DNA from: Euglena gracilis
Lineage: Eukaryota; Euglenida; Euglenophyceae; Euglenales
NCBI GenBank assembly: GCA_039621445.1
Contig: CP154957.1
Span: 248,001-312,000 of the forward strand
Length of the DNA: 64,000 bases
Direction: 5' to 3'
The notes below the pieces were generated by a model. It was not told the DNA's origin. It saw nothing but the letters and a program-made list of their open reading frames with translations, and did no database searches. Below are positions 10,550 to 21,400 of this stretch, one piece after another. A program made the position numbers and the translations under genes. Numbering within the stretch: position 1 is the first letter of the stretch; each line of letters starts with the position of its first letter.

Positions 10550-10854
10550 TTTTGGGAAGTTTGGTAATTTTCGACCAGTTGAGGATTTCTAGATTTCGGC
10601 GAAAAATGGGGGGTGATTTTCGACCGGGAAAAATTGTCGGTTACCCATAGTACTGATTTTTTTCCCCCAAAGACGGCCCGTTTTGGGGCACAAAAGTGCG
10701 CCAAAACACTGGCCAGGCGTGTCGGCGGCCAAAAGGGCGACTGCTAAACACTTCCAGAGATAATGTACTGTCGTGAACCCGGTGTCCCCAAACCGTCGCT
10801 TTAAAAACTTGTTCAGCCCGCCAAATGCCTCCCTGAAATTCGTGGTCATGAACA

Positions 10855-11010
10855 CGTTTTCAATGAGGGCATCTGTTGCAATGACATGTTTTCAATTAAA
10901 GCATCTGTGGTTAGGCACGTTTTCAATGAGGGCATCTGTGGCAATGACACGTTTTCGTTTTCCATTAAGGCATTTGTGTTCAGGCACGTTTTCCATTAGG
11001 ACATCTGTGG
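10855..11010. repeat. 31-32 bp tandem array
   Basis: Units of the form ACGTTTTCMATKARGGCATC plus TGTGG or TGTTC endings repeat about five times. The same array lies at 12361-12507 and, reverse-complemented, at 23163-23272 and 24180-24345. Confidence 0.85.
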
Positions 11011-11794
11011 CAACCATAGCTGGCGTTTTTTTGTTTTTTTTAAAAAAAACGTTTTTTTTTGTTTTTTATTAAAAAAAACAGGCAAAAAAACGGCAAAAAA
11101 AAACAAAGGGAAAATGATGGTCCAAATTTTGCCTTTGATCGCAAGCATAGCTGGCGTTTTTTTTTTTTTTTTTTGAAAAAACGTTTTTTTGTTTTTTATT
11201 AAAAAAAAACGGGCAAAAAAAAACGGCAAAAAAAAGACAAAGGGGAAAATAATGGTCCAAATTTTGCCTTTGATCGCAAGGGTGAACCAATCTCAGCTCA
11301 AATGACTTGAAAACCAATACTTTTGGAGGTCTTCAACAAGAATGGTCAAAATAGGGAGGGGCATTTTTTCTTCTGCCACTAGAAGGCAGACAGAAAGGCG
11401 GGTTAAGGAGTAGAAGGGGAAGAGGAAGGGGGGCATTTTTCCCTTTCTGCCATTTTGGGATGTTTCAACTTGAAACATCCCAAATTTGGTGTCTTTCTCT
11501 GCATGAGGATGGGCAAAAAAAGCTAAAATTAAAGGCAAAAATTTTTTTTGCCCTGGACCCTCAATGGCGTTTTTTTTTTTTAATTATAAAAAAATATGTT
11601 TTTTTGACTTCGTTTTAAACGAAGTGCCAGCTATGGTGGCAACCCTGAGTAAAAAGCAAAAAACGCTGTCATGAAAAATCGGCGGGCGGTTGCGAGGCCG
11701 GGTGGTCCTCAACGAGTGAGGCGGGTCCGGGGCACTCTACAACACGACAGAAGGCTAGGTTGCCTTGGAGCACAACGACACGGAGTGGCGGACA

Positions 11795-12333
11795 TCACGG
11801 AACCCGACACGCTTTACACAAAAAAGAGCCATACTTTGGTGGCCGCCGCAAATCTTGGCAATGAAAATGATATGCCAAACCGCAGGCGTCACACACAACT
11901 TTGTTCAGCTCCACACGATTTGGATTTTTGGGAATGGCAAAGAAGAAAAGAGGTTGCCGAACGATTCCCTGAAACGAACAAAGTTCCCGACTGCTGCTCA
12001 CGTTGAGCCACACATTGTTCAATGACGCTCGCCTCATCGAACAACAGGCTGGGTTCCTCCAGGCAACAAAGAAAGCATGCAGCTCAGGATAAGAGGCTTG
12101 CCGATGTTGACACAGTTTGGCGAACTCCAAACAGTTGGCAACAGCAGCAAGCTCTGCTCCCACGGAGCCGGACTTTTTCTTTGTGTTGCCCTGTGCCAGC
12201 AAGGTGCCATGAAGGGGGTCAACCTTCGGCTTCTTGGCATCTTGCTGGTAACCGCGAGAGCATCCAGGAACAGTTCCGCCCTCGGGGGAGGTGGCAAAAG
12301 ACCATTCACAAAGCCAGCCGTTCGTTTAGCCAT
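11795..12333 (-). pseudogene. PHD-like zinc-finger protein of the repeat element, copy 1, frameshifted
   Basis: From ATG 12333 the protein opens MAKRTAGFVNGLLPPPP. After a frame break it continues LLAQGNTKKKSGSVGAELAA and CLEFAKLCQHRQAS. After further breaks it ends with a zinc finger: VVCDACGLAYHFHC, then FLCKAC (about 11910-11800), a Cys4-His-Cys3-type pattern like a PHD finger. A splice-acceptor-like CCGCAG stands just before the start. Copy 2 at 23316 has the same N terminus but lacks the finger core; copy 3 keeps only the finger. PHD fingers bind histone tails and occur in several transposon proteins. The function of the N-terminal part is unknown. Confidence 0.55.
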
Positions 12334-12360
12334 AGTGGGAAGGCTGCGGAAAGGGGGGGG

Positions 12361-12507
12361 GTGACACGTTTTCCATGAGGGCATCTGTGGCAATGACACG
12401 TTTTCAATTAAGGCATCTGTGGTTAGGCACGTTTTCAATGAGGGCATCTGTGGCAATGACACGTTTTCCATTAAGGCATCTGTGTTCAGGCACGTTTTCC
12501 ATTAGGG
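12361..12507. repeat. 31-32 bp tandem array, second array of copy 1
   Basis: Units ACGTTTTCCATTAAGGCATC with TGTGTTCAGGC or TGTGGCAATGAC alternate. The orientation is the same as the array at 10855-11010, so the two arrays are direct, not inverted, repeats around the gene. Confidence 0.85.
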
Positions 12508-12620
12508 CGCCGTTTTTTGGGTCCGAATTTCACAAATTCGCGTTTTTGACCCCTTGCGTGAATCATGACCACGAATTTCAGGGCAGGCATTTGGCGGACT
12601 CTGAACACGTTTTTAAACAA

Positions 12621-12728
12621 ATTGTGGCTGAGCCCAGATTTCAGCCTGAAAACGTGTTCAGGAGGGGGCCCCCTTCGGGGACCCCTCCTGAACACGTTTT
12701 CAGGCTGAAATCTGGGCTCAGCCACAAT
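12621..12728. repeat. Long perfect hairpin at the element end
   Basis: ATTGTGGCTGAGCCCAGATT and its continuation to CCTGAAAACGTGTTCAGG pair with the mirror sequence up to 12728, giving a near-perfect stem of about 48 bp around a GC-rich loop. Related hairpins are at 22072-22160 and 28771-28873, each beside a copy of the PHD element. Confidence 0.85.
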
Positions 12729-12764
12729 ATGTGTGGAAAAAGGGGGGGTTTTGGACTGAACCGG

Positions 12765-12845
12765 CGTCCGACACCCCTCGTTTAAAGCAGCGTTTTAGAG
12801 ACGCCGGGTTCAGGACAGAACCGGCGTCCCCACCCTTCGGGCAAA
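12765..12845. repeat. GACGCCGG / CCGGCGTC palindrome cluster
   Basis: GACGCCGGGTTCAGGACAGA followed by ACCGGCGTC forms a hairpin. The module recurs at 13436-13570, 22706-22750, 23088-23165, 27436-27525, 57001-57115, 57625-57760, 58420-58460, 58705-58760 and the right edge of the window. Confidence 0.8.
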
Positions 12846-12924
12846 GGACACTCCCAGGACCAATCCCCGACCACTTATCTCCAATGTCACGCCACTTTGC
12901 ATTTCACCAAATTCCGGCGATCGC

Positions 12925-13420
12925 GAGGGTATTTCTGGCTGTGTCAGTCGTCCCGGTACAAAGTCACCCCTCAATCGAAAGCTCTTTTCATCAGACGACT
13001 GGCGATCACCACCAAATTCAGCCACGCCGCCTGGAGCTCTTATTTTCTGTCAGTGTAAAATCCTAATTTCACAACTCTGGTGCACCTAGGACCCCTCAGG
13101 TGGTCGATTGGAAGAGAGAAGACGTTTCTGTAGGTTTTATTCAGCATCTTAAGCGAACAATCACCAAAAAAATTACCACAAATTTCGACTCAGATTCTGG
13201 CCGATCCGACGATCGCGAGCGTATCTCGGGCTGCGTGCAACGTTAGGGTGCCAAGCTACCCCTCGATCGAAAGCTCTTTTTAACAGACGACCAGCGGTGC
13301 TCATTAGATCTTTCCACGCCGCACGGTACTCTATTTCCAAATCTGGGCCAATTTTCACCAAATTTGGAAGTCCACCCCAGTGGTCCCCAACCCCACTTTT
13401 GGGCACTTTTGGTGACATTT
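12925..13420. repeat. About 147-bp satellite, three divergent units
   Basis: The anchor TCGAAAGCTCTTTT occurs at 12976 and 13266, with a degenerate one near 13107, giving spacings of roughly 130-155 bp. Each unit carries a GATCGCGAGNGTATNTCNGG block. At 57.86-58.2 kb the spacing of the same anchor is 147-149 bp. The TA at 13327-13328 is the empty counterpart of the C-tract insertion at 22323-22546. Confidence 0.7.
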
Positions 13421-13435
13421 TTAGGAATGACAACC

Positions 13436-13570
13436 GGACGCCGGGTTTTGGACAAAACCGGCGTTCCTAACGCCGGGTTTTAGGACAGAACCGGCGTCCG
13501 GAAAACCCGTGGGGGGGGGACGCCGGTTCTGTCCTGAACCCGGCGTCTCAAACGCCGGTTTAAAGATAAG
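13436..13570. repeat. ACGCCGG palindromes, uninterrupted copy
   Basis: Alternating ACGCCGGG and CCGGCGT arms form a run of hairpins. At 13474-13484 the sequence GCCGGGTTTTAGG is uninterrupted; the homologous site at 22744-23087 holds a 328-bp insertion. Positions 13571-13920 hold a C-rich GTGACCCC block (13730-13790) and no gene. Confidence 0.8.
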
Positions 13571-13923
13571 AAGGGCTGCTTTCAAGATGTTTTTTTTTGC
13601 GGAAATACTCCTCAAAGTTCAACGGGTTTTACAACCAATCCGGTTTTACAACCAATAGTTCGAATTTTACAGTAATTCAAGGCAAATTGGTCCTTTTTGG
13701 CGGTTCGGCAAGGCTCGTGCCGACCCCCCATAATTCCCCCCGGCTCCCCCCCGTGACCCCCCCCCGTGACCCGGCCCACCCCCAGGGATTTGCCCCGCTA
13801 GTTTCAGCTAGCTGATTGAACAGAGATTGAACATAGATTGAGGTTGAACAGAGGTTGAAGTTTAACTTCTTCTCTCAACTTCAATGCAGCCTTGGTTACA
13901 ATTTCTTTTTTCAGGTGACAAAG

Positions 13924-14268
13924 GGGGGTATTCCCCCCGTGACCCCCCCGTGACCCCCCCCCCCGTGTGACCAGAACAAGGACCCTTTTCGGCGAAATTT
14001 TGTGTGGAAATTTTTTGGCAGGGGATGCCTAATTTGATAAAATTCTCATGCATATTCCTAATTTTGAGGCAAATTTTTTTCAAATTTGGGCTTGGTGATT
14101 CCTAATTTGGTGTCAAAATCCTAATTTCAGGTGTGGGGATTCCTAATTTCTGGAATTTTCCCCCCAAAATGCACGCTCGGTGATTCCTAATTTTGTCACC
14201 AAAAATGTGGTGTTCCCCCCGTGACCCCCCCCCCTCCCCGTGACCCTCCCGTGACCCGAACCACCCCC
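13924..14268. mobile_element. Non-autonomous element, GGGGGT ends, AAG target duplication
   Basis: The left end is GGGGGTATTCCCCCCGTGAC and the inverted right end GGGGGTGGTTCGGGTCACGG. AAG stands directly outside both ends (13921-13923, 14269-14271). The centre repeats ATTCCTAATTT words, as does the relative at 22754-23081. Confidence 0.7.
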
Positions 14269-14417
14269 AAGAAGGGAAAGCCACTCATCATATTCAAAGG
14301 GTCAACGGACGGAAAGATCCAGAAGGAAATCACCGTGGCGCTGGCCAACAGCCAATGGTTGGATGAATGGCTGGTTACTGTGTCAAGAACTGTGTTTGTG
14401 CCAAGAGTTAGGGGGAG

Positions 14418-14452
14418 CGGGGACCGCGGCGCCAAAGGCGCCGCGGTCCCCG
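14418..14452. repeat. Perfect 15-bp stem hairpin
   Basis: GGGGACCGCGGCGCC, a three-base loop AAA, then GGCGCCGCGGTCCCC. Its role is unknown; it could be the stem of a small fold-back element bounded by GGGGG and CCCCC nearby. Confidence 0.7.
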
Positions 14453-14576
14453 CCCCTGGGCCCCCCTAAAACCTTGGCCCAAAACACTGTTCTTGTTTGA
14501 AACCGTGATTTGGGCGAAGATTTAAGACTTTTAAAGTCTTGAAATCGGCCCAAACACGTTTTTAGGGGGGGGGGGA

Positions 14577-14900
14577 ATGCGCTGCGCATTTTTGCGCATT
14601 TTTGTCAATTTTTCAATGTGCAAAAATGGGGGAGAAAATGTGCAAAAAATGCACAAAAAATGCGCATTTTTGCGCATTTTTGCGCATTTTTGTGCATTTT
14701 TTGCACATTTCCCCCCCCATTTTTACACATTTTCCATTTTTACGCATTTTTTTTGTGCATTTTTGCCCAATTTTGCACATTTTCCATTTTTTGCACATTT
14801 TTTTGCGCATTTTTTTTTGCCCAATTTTGCACATTTGTTGCGCATTTTTTTTGCCCAATTTTGCACATTTTCCATTTTTGCACTTTTTCCCAAATCACAT
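14577..14900. repeat. TTTTTGCGCA low-complexity array
   Basis: Words TTTTTGCGCA, TTTTTGCACA and TTTTTTGCCCAA repeat with a period near 10-12 bp. All three plus-strand frames read open as Phe/His/Ala/Cys strings, a by-product of the repeat. A similar array in the opposite sense is at 48058-48365. Positions 14901-15560 hold nothing recognised. Confidence 0.8.
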
Positions 14901-15560
14901 GCTCACCAAATTTTGCCCTCGTTCAACTGACCCATTTCTGTAACCAATGAACCCATTTTTGCACTTTTCTTTTTCACCGAAGGGACCCGCCTCAAGAGAA
15001 AACCCTTGGGTGATGAGGTGTGGGTACTCATTCAATGACGATGAGGACACCTGGGGTTTCAGAGACCCCACATTGACACGTAACCAAGGCGGGAATCCCA
15101 CTCCCCTGGTCACAAGTAAGGGGCACCATGGCTGACATTGTTGGTTATGGCGAACGGAGAGTGACGCCTTGGTCATGCATTTTTTGGCCAAAATGCGTTC
15201 ATTTCAGCTCTTTTTGGTGATTTTGGTTTACTTTTGGGTTTATTGTTGGAAATTTTTCTAAGTCCTTTTTCCCTTAGGAATGTCACAAACTCAGCACATT
15301 TTTTGCGCATTTTTGCACTTTTTTTCTGAGTGCCGTCCAGTGCATCCCCCCCCCTGCTGGTCATAGCCTACACCCCCTCCTTGTGTTGTCCCGGTTTGGT
15401 AGATTGCTTTTTATGTGATTGCCTATCACCACACCCAGTGACCTGATGTACAGTTGGGTGCAGTCTAACCTGCGGTTCACCCAAAAGACCCTCCTCATCT
15501 GGGATCTTTTTGCTGCACAAAGGGAATAATAATAATAGACCATTCAAATCCGCTATTTGA

Positions 15561-16660
15561 AATACCTATGTCAAATGGCGTGCTGAACTGACCAAACCTG
15601 GTCCTCTCCTTCTCGTTCTCTGACCGTCCAAATGGGTGCTTGATTCCTGGGGCAAGCTTGACCCTGCGTTGTTGGAAAAGGCCATGATGAAGCGGACATA
15701 GCCACAGCTGTTGGACCGCTACCCGCACCTGCTCCTATAGATCTAGAAAATGTCGCGTCGTCCTCTAACCAAGATGTGAGTAGCCATTTGGATGTTTTGA
15801 ATGACCTAGCACTGCCCGTGGAACAACTCCAAGATGATTTTGGAGTTGTGGAGGCCGAAGGCCCAAAAACCTTTTCCTCCGCATCTTCCAGCGAGGAGCA
15901 CGGGGAGTGGGTCCCGACAGAACGTTGCAAATGCGACAGAAGGTTGCAAACACCCAATGCGGCAAGCCCACCGCTGGGGCCAGTTTGGTGCAACTGTTTT
16001 GGGCCAGTTTAGCACCACATCTTGACGCCATTTTGGTACAACGGTTTTGGGCCACTTCTGTGCCGCATCTGGGGCCAGTTTGGAGCTTTTACGGGTTGGA
16101 GTCACCATCCGGAATAGAACCACATCAGTGGTATTTTTTTCTAGTTTTGGACCGCCCGTGGGGGGTGGGTGGGTTCTTCCAGTCAGCCCCGATACCCTGC
16201 CAAGGTCGGTGCGGCTGCAAGGTTCGGCGACAGCAGCAACTAGGTCAGCATTCCGGTCGTCAAAAAGGAGGACATTTGTCAGTCGTAAAAAACAGACATT
16301 TATGCTTGTCAGTCAGAAACCCAGGGTTTACATCGGTTTTGTCAAAAATGTTACGGGGAGACCATCAGAGAATCAACGCTGCCCCGTCATTTATGGACCC
16401 GGCATTGCTCAGTCTAAGGCTATGGTGATGCCCACCCCGCAGTGCCAGCACTGCGTGGTGGGCATCCCCTAGGAACAAGCAAGCGTCTGCTGACTCGGCA
16501 GAAATAACAGTGTCCCCAAATGGTTGCCCGCCCTTAATATGGGTCCAGGCGTTGGCGATTAAAAAAAAACGCGGCACTGTCGTTCAAAGAATGAAAACAC
16601 TTTCTTCAACTTCCAAAACTGACGGGGTCAGGAGACCAGCAAGGTGAACACCACAAAAAA
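15561..16660. other. No recognised gene; degenerate CTGGCC-type repeats
   Basis: Between 15970 and 16090 are degenerate inverse units of the 24-bp minisatellite (TTTGGGCCAGTTTRGCACC). A palindrome near 16430-16465 reads CCCACCMCGCAGTGCC and its mirror. Several ORFs of 90-170 codons overlap on both strands, none with a recognisable motif. Confidence 0.4.
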
Positions 16661-16682
16661 CCAACCATGCCCTTTTCTGGCC

Positions 16683-16930
16683 ACGGTGTGGTCCAAAACT
16701 GGCCATGACCTGTGGCCCAAAACTGGCCACGACCAGTGGCCCAAAACTGGCCACGACCTGTGGCCCAAAACTGGCCACGACCTGTGGCCCAAATTGGCCA
16801 CCACGTCTAGTCCAAAACTGGCAGATGTGCTGGCCCAAAACTGGCCAGATGTGCAGGCCCAAAGCTGACCAGCACATCCGTCCACCACATCTGGCCCAAA
16901 CCTGCCCCAAGATGTGGCACCAAAAAAGTC
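16683..16930. repeat. 24-bp minisatellite CCCAAAACTGGCCACGACCTGTGG
   Basis: About eight units with few changes; the last ones degrade to CCAAAACTGGCAGATGTGC. Related units are at 15970-16090 and 26115-26245, where the form is CACCAAACTGGCCACAAGATG. Confidence 0.85.
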
Positions 16931-17130
16931 ATTCAAATCTTTGTAAAGCAAATCAGAACCAGACTACCACTTCGTTCCAAGCAAAACAGACAGACAAACA
17001 AAAACCTTCAAGCTTCTAGTAACAACAACAGGAATCAGAAAATACACACGTTGTCTCTGATGGTCGTAACGAACCTTCAAAAGCTTCCAGTGACTTCATT
17101 TCACCTCAAGCATAGACTTCAACAATTGCT

Positions 17131-17637
17131 TTGCCAGTGAGATATGTAGGAGAAATAAGTACATTCACTGACAGAATTGTTTGGCAAACCTTTGTCGCAG
17201 CGGGGAGCTTCACAATACAAATCCAGCACAAAGTGTCCATCCTTCTGTTAATGAGCCTGCATTCGGGTTGTATTGGCACTAGGACCAGAACACTGCTCGA
17301 AGAAAGTAAACCAGATGAGCAACACTCTGTGCATGACACCACTCGCAGAAGCGAGTGTGCAACCTTCCAAACACCTTCAGCGTCCCGAATGACAGGCCGG
17401 GAAGAAGAAGTTCAGAGTAGGGGAAAAAGTCAGGTTTTGTCCGAACCTGAAATGCCTCTCCGGTGTCCGGTAGGAGGGCGGACATTAAGGGATGGGCCAT
17501 TCCTAACACGGACCGGGGTTTCTGTTTTTGACAAATATCTGAATGTCATATTAATGTCAATTGTCTGTCACAAACCGTTGTCATTTGTCAAAGTTGGGAA
17601 TGCTGAACTAGGTTCGCTTCCCTCGAAAGTCCCCTGA
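17131..17637 (+). CDS. Hypothetical ORF, 168 codons
   Basis: An open frame of 168 residues starting at an in-frame ATG, with no family resemblance noticed, no signal peptide and no obvious low complexity. It stands among repeats without neighbouring coding exons. It may simply be a chance ORF. Confidence 0.2.
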   Translation: MPVRYVGEISTFTDRIVWQTFVAAGSFTIQIQHKVSILLLMSLHSGCIGTRTRTLLEESKPDEQHSVHDTTRRSECATFQTPSASRMTGREEEVQSRGKSQVLSEPEMPLRCPVGGRTLRDGPFLTRTGVSVFDKYLNVILMSIVCHKPLSFVKVGNAELGSLPSKVP

Positions 17638-17749
17638 CCGGCTATTGTTTGGATTGTCACCTATGTGTGCTGCAGATGTTCGATTGACAGAAATTACCGA
17701 TTGACAGGGGCAAAGAGAAATTCTCCCAAAAATGGGTCCGTTTGATGAT

Positions 17750-17965
17750 GACATTTTGTGTGCCCAAAATGACGATTCTATCTCTATTGGGGCCCTCCAA
17801 CAGTTGAGCAACAAAAGGGATCCCCCCCAAGATGACTTGGAAATGCAAGGGATTTTGTTATTTTGGGCCCTCCAACAGTTGAGCAACAAAAGGTATTTGC
17901 CCGCCAAATGAATTGGAAACACAAGGGATTTTGTTACTTTGGGGCCCTCCAACGGTCTTGGGGCT
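17750..17965. repeat. About 76-bp tandem repeat, three units
   Basis: GGGCCCTCCAACRGTTGAGC occurs near 17789 and 17864, with a shortened third copy near 17942, each preceded by AAGGGATTTTGTTA. The inverse sequence is found at 21590-21640 and 26620-26690. Positions 17966-18187 hold nothing recognised. Confidence 0.75.
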
Positions 17966-18639
17966 TGAAAAATCACTGAAATTCCCATTTTGGATTTAAG
18001 TCAAATAAAAGGTTCGGAAATGGTTCTGTGTGTAGGCCTTTAAATCCTGAAACCCCATTTTGGCCTTTTCGGCCCTAACTGGTGAAATTTCCTGAACCAG
18101 TCGGCCGAATTTTCTGGTTGGTAGGATCACAACAAATTCCTAGCTGAGGAAAGCCCCAATCGAACCCCCCAATTTAACTACAAACATCCTAGGCGGCCAC
18201 CTAGTGCAATAAAACCGACGGGCCCGTCGGTCATTAAACTGCAATTCTGGTTTCATGTGCATATGGCGATGCTTTTCAAGGTGTGACCGATTTTTTTCAC
18301 CAGGCCCGTTGAGAGGAAATCCTAAGCCTCCGTCTGTGATACACTTTTTGCATCGTGGTGTTCACGGAGGCATTTCAAGATCTTGATGACCAACGGCCCC
18401 GTCGGCCAAGTTGGACGTCACAACGAAGCTGCATCTGGTATCACCTGTGCATGCACATACCTTGAGAACATGAGATATGTGGCATGTGTTTGAAGTTGGC
18501 ATTGGTCAAACTCTGTTTGCAATGGGAGCCAAAGCCAGTGTTAACAAATCTCAGAAGGCTTTGGTTTTGCTCGTAGCAGGACGATGCAGTTTGTGTTGTC
18601 CTCGCTCCTTGTTGCACCACATCGCTTTTGTGGCATCAA

Positions 18640-19410
18640 ATGTATACGGTTATTTTGTGCATCATCCAACCGACGGCCCTGTCGGTCGATTGTGATACTC
18701 AATGCTCAATGAGTACACGTAAACACACCTTGCACTCATCGTTGGAGGGGCTGAAAGCAAATGAAGATGGCCTTCAGGAGCAGGTGTTGAGAAACCCCGT
18801 TTTCAAGGCTTGGACTTGTTCCGGTCCTCCATGAGGTGTTCAGGTCTTCAGGTCTCTAGGGTCTTCAGGTCTTCAAATCTCAGGTGCCTGTGCGAACACC
18901 TGCACACGAACCAAAACATGTCGTAAGGGATTTCTTGAGGCTGGAACCATCCGGGGGATGTAGGGGAACAATGGAGTCGATTGCTTCACGTGCCACAGTT
19001 ATTACTGAAAATGGATGCAACGAACGGACCTGCGGTATCAAATGTATAGGGTTCTTTGTGCATCATCCAACCGATGGGCCCGTCGGTCAATTGTGTTTTT
19101 GGTTCGTGTGCAGGCGTTCGCACAGATACCTGAGACCTGAAGACCCAAAGGCCAAGCGACGGAGGACCGGAACAAGTCCAAGTCCTGCAAACGGTGTTTC
19201 TCAACACCTGCTCCTGAAGTCCATCTTCATTTGCTTTCAGCCCCTCCAACGATGAGTGCAAGGTGTGTTTATATCTATTTATTGAGTGCTGAGTATCCTG
19301 TCGGAAGGGATTGCTTGTGGCTGGACCCATTCGGGGAGTGTTGGGGGAACAATGGGTTGATTGCTTGCTTCAAGTGTCACAGTTATCACTGAAAATGGAT
19401 GCAACGAATG
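18640..19410. repeat. Internal fold-back and direct repeats of the 2.5-kb element
   Basis: About 18720-18930 (GCACTCATCGTTGGAGGGGC and following) recurs inverted at about 19080-19265. The block around AAATGGATGCAACGAA occurs directly at about 19010 and 19393, each with CAATGGRKTYGATTGCTT before it. The arrangement can fold into a long cruciform. Confidence 0.75.
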
Positions 19411-19986
19411 GGTGGGTGATATCGTGTCTTCGTCTGTGTGGCGTAGTGTCGATGATATGATCTTTGCTGTCCTGAAACCCGGCCCTGCACACACCTTTCT
19501 CGAACTGGTGAACCATTTGCGTGTCGGTCGACGTGGTCCTACGTGTGTCGATCTTCAAAACTCTCTGGATATTGCAGCACAGGCGTTCCAACAGGGGGTT
19601 GACCGCAGAGGAGACGGATGCACCAGTCTATGAACGCCTTCTTCCGTGCAACCTATTTCTTGTACCTGAGTTTACGACACCTAGCTGCTCCACGGTCAAC
19701 ATTCATCGAGAACGTCATCTCGCATGCCGCTCAGCCGGGCAGACCATCGGAAGTTATCTCCAACAGGACTGGTACAATACCATATTGGTACAACCACAAA
19801 AAGAGCGAATGCCATCCTGGCGAAGTTGTGGGCCGACATCCAAGGAAAGACAGTGGTTGTATGGGTTGACAACTTCTATAAGAGGAGGTATGGTGTTAAC
19901 CCAGGGTTGACTGACACATCACTGAATGGGACCGCCATCATTCTCCTGAATCACCCACGCTTGGTTCTTGGAAGGGATATGTGTTG
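19395..19986 (+). pseudogene. Decayed coding segment of the 2.5-kb element, possible transposase
   Basis: One frame reads GDIVSSSVWRSVDDMIF and FLELVNHLRVGRRGPTCVDL (19410-19560). After a break another reads AKLWADIQGKTVVVWVDNFY then RRYGVNPGL and LNGTAIILLNHP (19815-19960). The second block has a hydrophobic strand ending in an acidic residue (VVVWVDN), which could be a catalytic Asp, but this is inference. I do not recognise the family. Frame changes show the gene is not intact. Because it lies between the terminal repeats it is the best candidate for the element's own protein. Confidence 0.4.
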
Positions 19987-20937
19987 ATACATAGGTTGTT
20001 TCAACGTGTTGAAGCTGTGGTTGGGAAAATGATGCAGGCAAATGCTATTACCTGCTGGCGGGGCAGCACACAGCAAAGGCGCTTCGGCTTCATTCCAGTT
20101 TGGATACGGAGGTCATTGTTTTATTCAGGGCTGATTTGCAACGTTGCACTCCTGCATTCCAGTCAACGTCCAAGGGTCTTGCTGCACATCAATTTCCAGA
20201 AAGTGTAATGCTTTTCGGTTCTTTTGGCAAGGGGTGTTGTCGTTTTGCCCAACATTTTTCATATTCCTTCCGCCATCACTATGGGCCACCATGACTCCAT
20301 TCATCCCTGTTTCGTGGTTGCAAACAAGTCGCGAGCTGCTGTTTGTTCTGCCATCATCTTCACAGGTTCTTCTTTCTACACCTCCTTTCCTCCCCAAATG
20401 TTCACCTCGTGGGTGATTACAGCTGCAGTCCTTCGTGTTCTGCCGGTGCAGGTGCCCAAAGTGAGTGTGAACATATTTTCTCTGACAGTGGCAACCGTTT
20501 TTTAACACCTTTTGCAAACTAACAAAAAGTGAAATTTGCATAATTTGTGGAGGAAAACAGCCAGTTTTGGAGCTACTCTTTCCTTTGTCGTTCCAATATG
20601 GCATAAATCTATCCAATTTCGAAAGGATGTTACCACAAAAACGACCGACGGGCCCGTCGGTCATTCGTTGCACTAGGTGGCCGCCTAGGAACATTATCTT
20701 CCACACAGGGTTCTTTGTGTATGTGATTTCACAATTGAATCAAAAAAAAATTGATCAAGTCATTGAGAATTTGTGCATTGATACAACAAAAAGTTCAAAA
20801 GAAAAGATTTCAATGAAAAATCAAAGCCAAGAGGCCCAAGAGGCCTCTTGGCTTTGGCCGGCGGGTCAACCCGAAGCGGAGGCCGGAGGACTGCAAGGCA
20901 GAGGCAGCCGGGACGCAAACAATTGTTGGTAAACATA

Positions 20938-21026
20938 CCATAGGGGGGCCTCTGTGGGTCCCCACTTGGGATTCAGCCAGGGTGACTAATAGGGGGGGGG
21001 GTGAACTCGGGGGAGGGGGGGCATGG
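20938..21026. mobile_element. Short TA-flanked C-tract element (GAGTT subfamily)
   Basis: TA lies at 20936-20937 and 21027-21028. The right end inverted is CCATG, C7, TCCCCCGAGTT; the left end is CCATAGGGGGG. A truncated relative beginning CCATGTCTCCCC and continuing CGAGTTAGTCACC is at 24535. Only 89 bp long. Confidence 0.5.
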
Positions 21027-21039
21027 TAAATTACCAGAT

Positions 21040-21400
21040 CGCAACGGCCCACCAATCGTGGCCTCCTCCGTCTCTCAGTTCCCCAAGTTCACAGCCTTCT
21101 TTGCCCCTTTGGCAACGAAGGCTTTGGACGAGAAGGCTGCTGGATGGAAGGGCCATCCTTCCAACAACGTTCTCACTGAGGAGGAATTGATTACGGTGGT
21201 GGCGGCAATTGAGGAGAAAAGAATTTTGGATGTTCAACGTCGAAACGTATTGTGCCTCACCGATTGCATTCCTTGTTGGCGGCTCTTGGCGTTGTCCAGC
21301 ATCCCTCTGGTGTGATTTGTCCGCTCTTCGTGTCCCAATCTCTTTGTCGAGGTTCAACACTCTCACCTTTCTCAAATTCACACCCATATTTTTAAACTTA
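21040..21400 (+). other. Possible exon remnant, unrecognised
   Basis: An open frame reads VASSVSQFPKFTAFFAPLAT and LTEEELITVVAAIEEKR (21055-21230), with balanced composition and protein-like character unlike the surrounding repeats. It changes frame soon after. No family was recognised. The C-tract element just upstream may have been inserted into this sequence. Confidence 0.3.

Larger units (their letters stand above)
10797..12730 (-). mobile_element. PHD-finger element, copy 1
   Basis: The left end has TTTAAAAACTTGTTCAG then CCGCCAAATGCC and TGAAATTCGTGGTCATGA (10800-10850). The right end carries the same blocks in inverse (12564-12617), making inverted repeats of roughly 55 bp, and is capped by a long hairpin (12621-12728). 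Arrays of about 31 bp flank the gene on both sides. A/T homopolymer hairpins (11020-11240, 11560-11600) have been added inside. Copies 2 and 3 are at 22.07-24.4 and 28.6-30.3 kb. Superfamily unknown. Confidence 0.55.
18188..20689. mobile_element. 2.5-kb DNA element, 22-bp perfect inverted repeats, 5-bp target duplication
   Basis: The left end CCTAGGCGGCCACCTAGTGC (plus AA) is repeated exactly in inverse at the right end. AACAT stands directly outside both ends (18183-18187, 20690-20694). Just inside each end lies the perfect palindrome ACCGACGGGCCCGTCGGT (18214, 20644), repeated with changes at 18388, 18669 and 19070. The interior has fold-back repeats and a decayed coding segment (19395-19986). 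The ends and the 5-bp duplication do not match a superfamily I can name with confidence. Confidence 0.75.

Noticed and set aside
14577-14943. Open frames rich in Phe, His and Cys in three frames
   Set aside because: All frames are open because of the TTTTTGCGCA repeat; there is no protein-like sequence.
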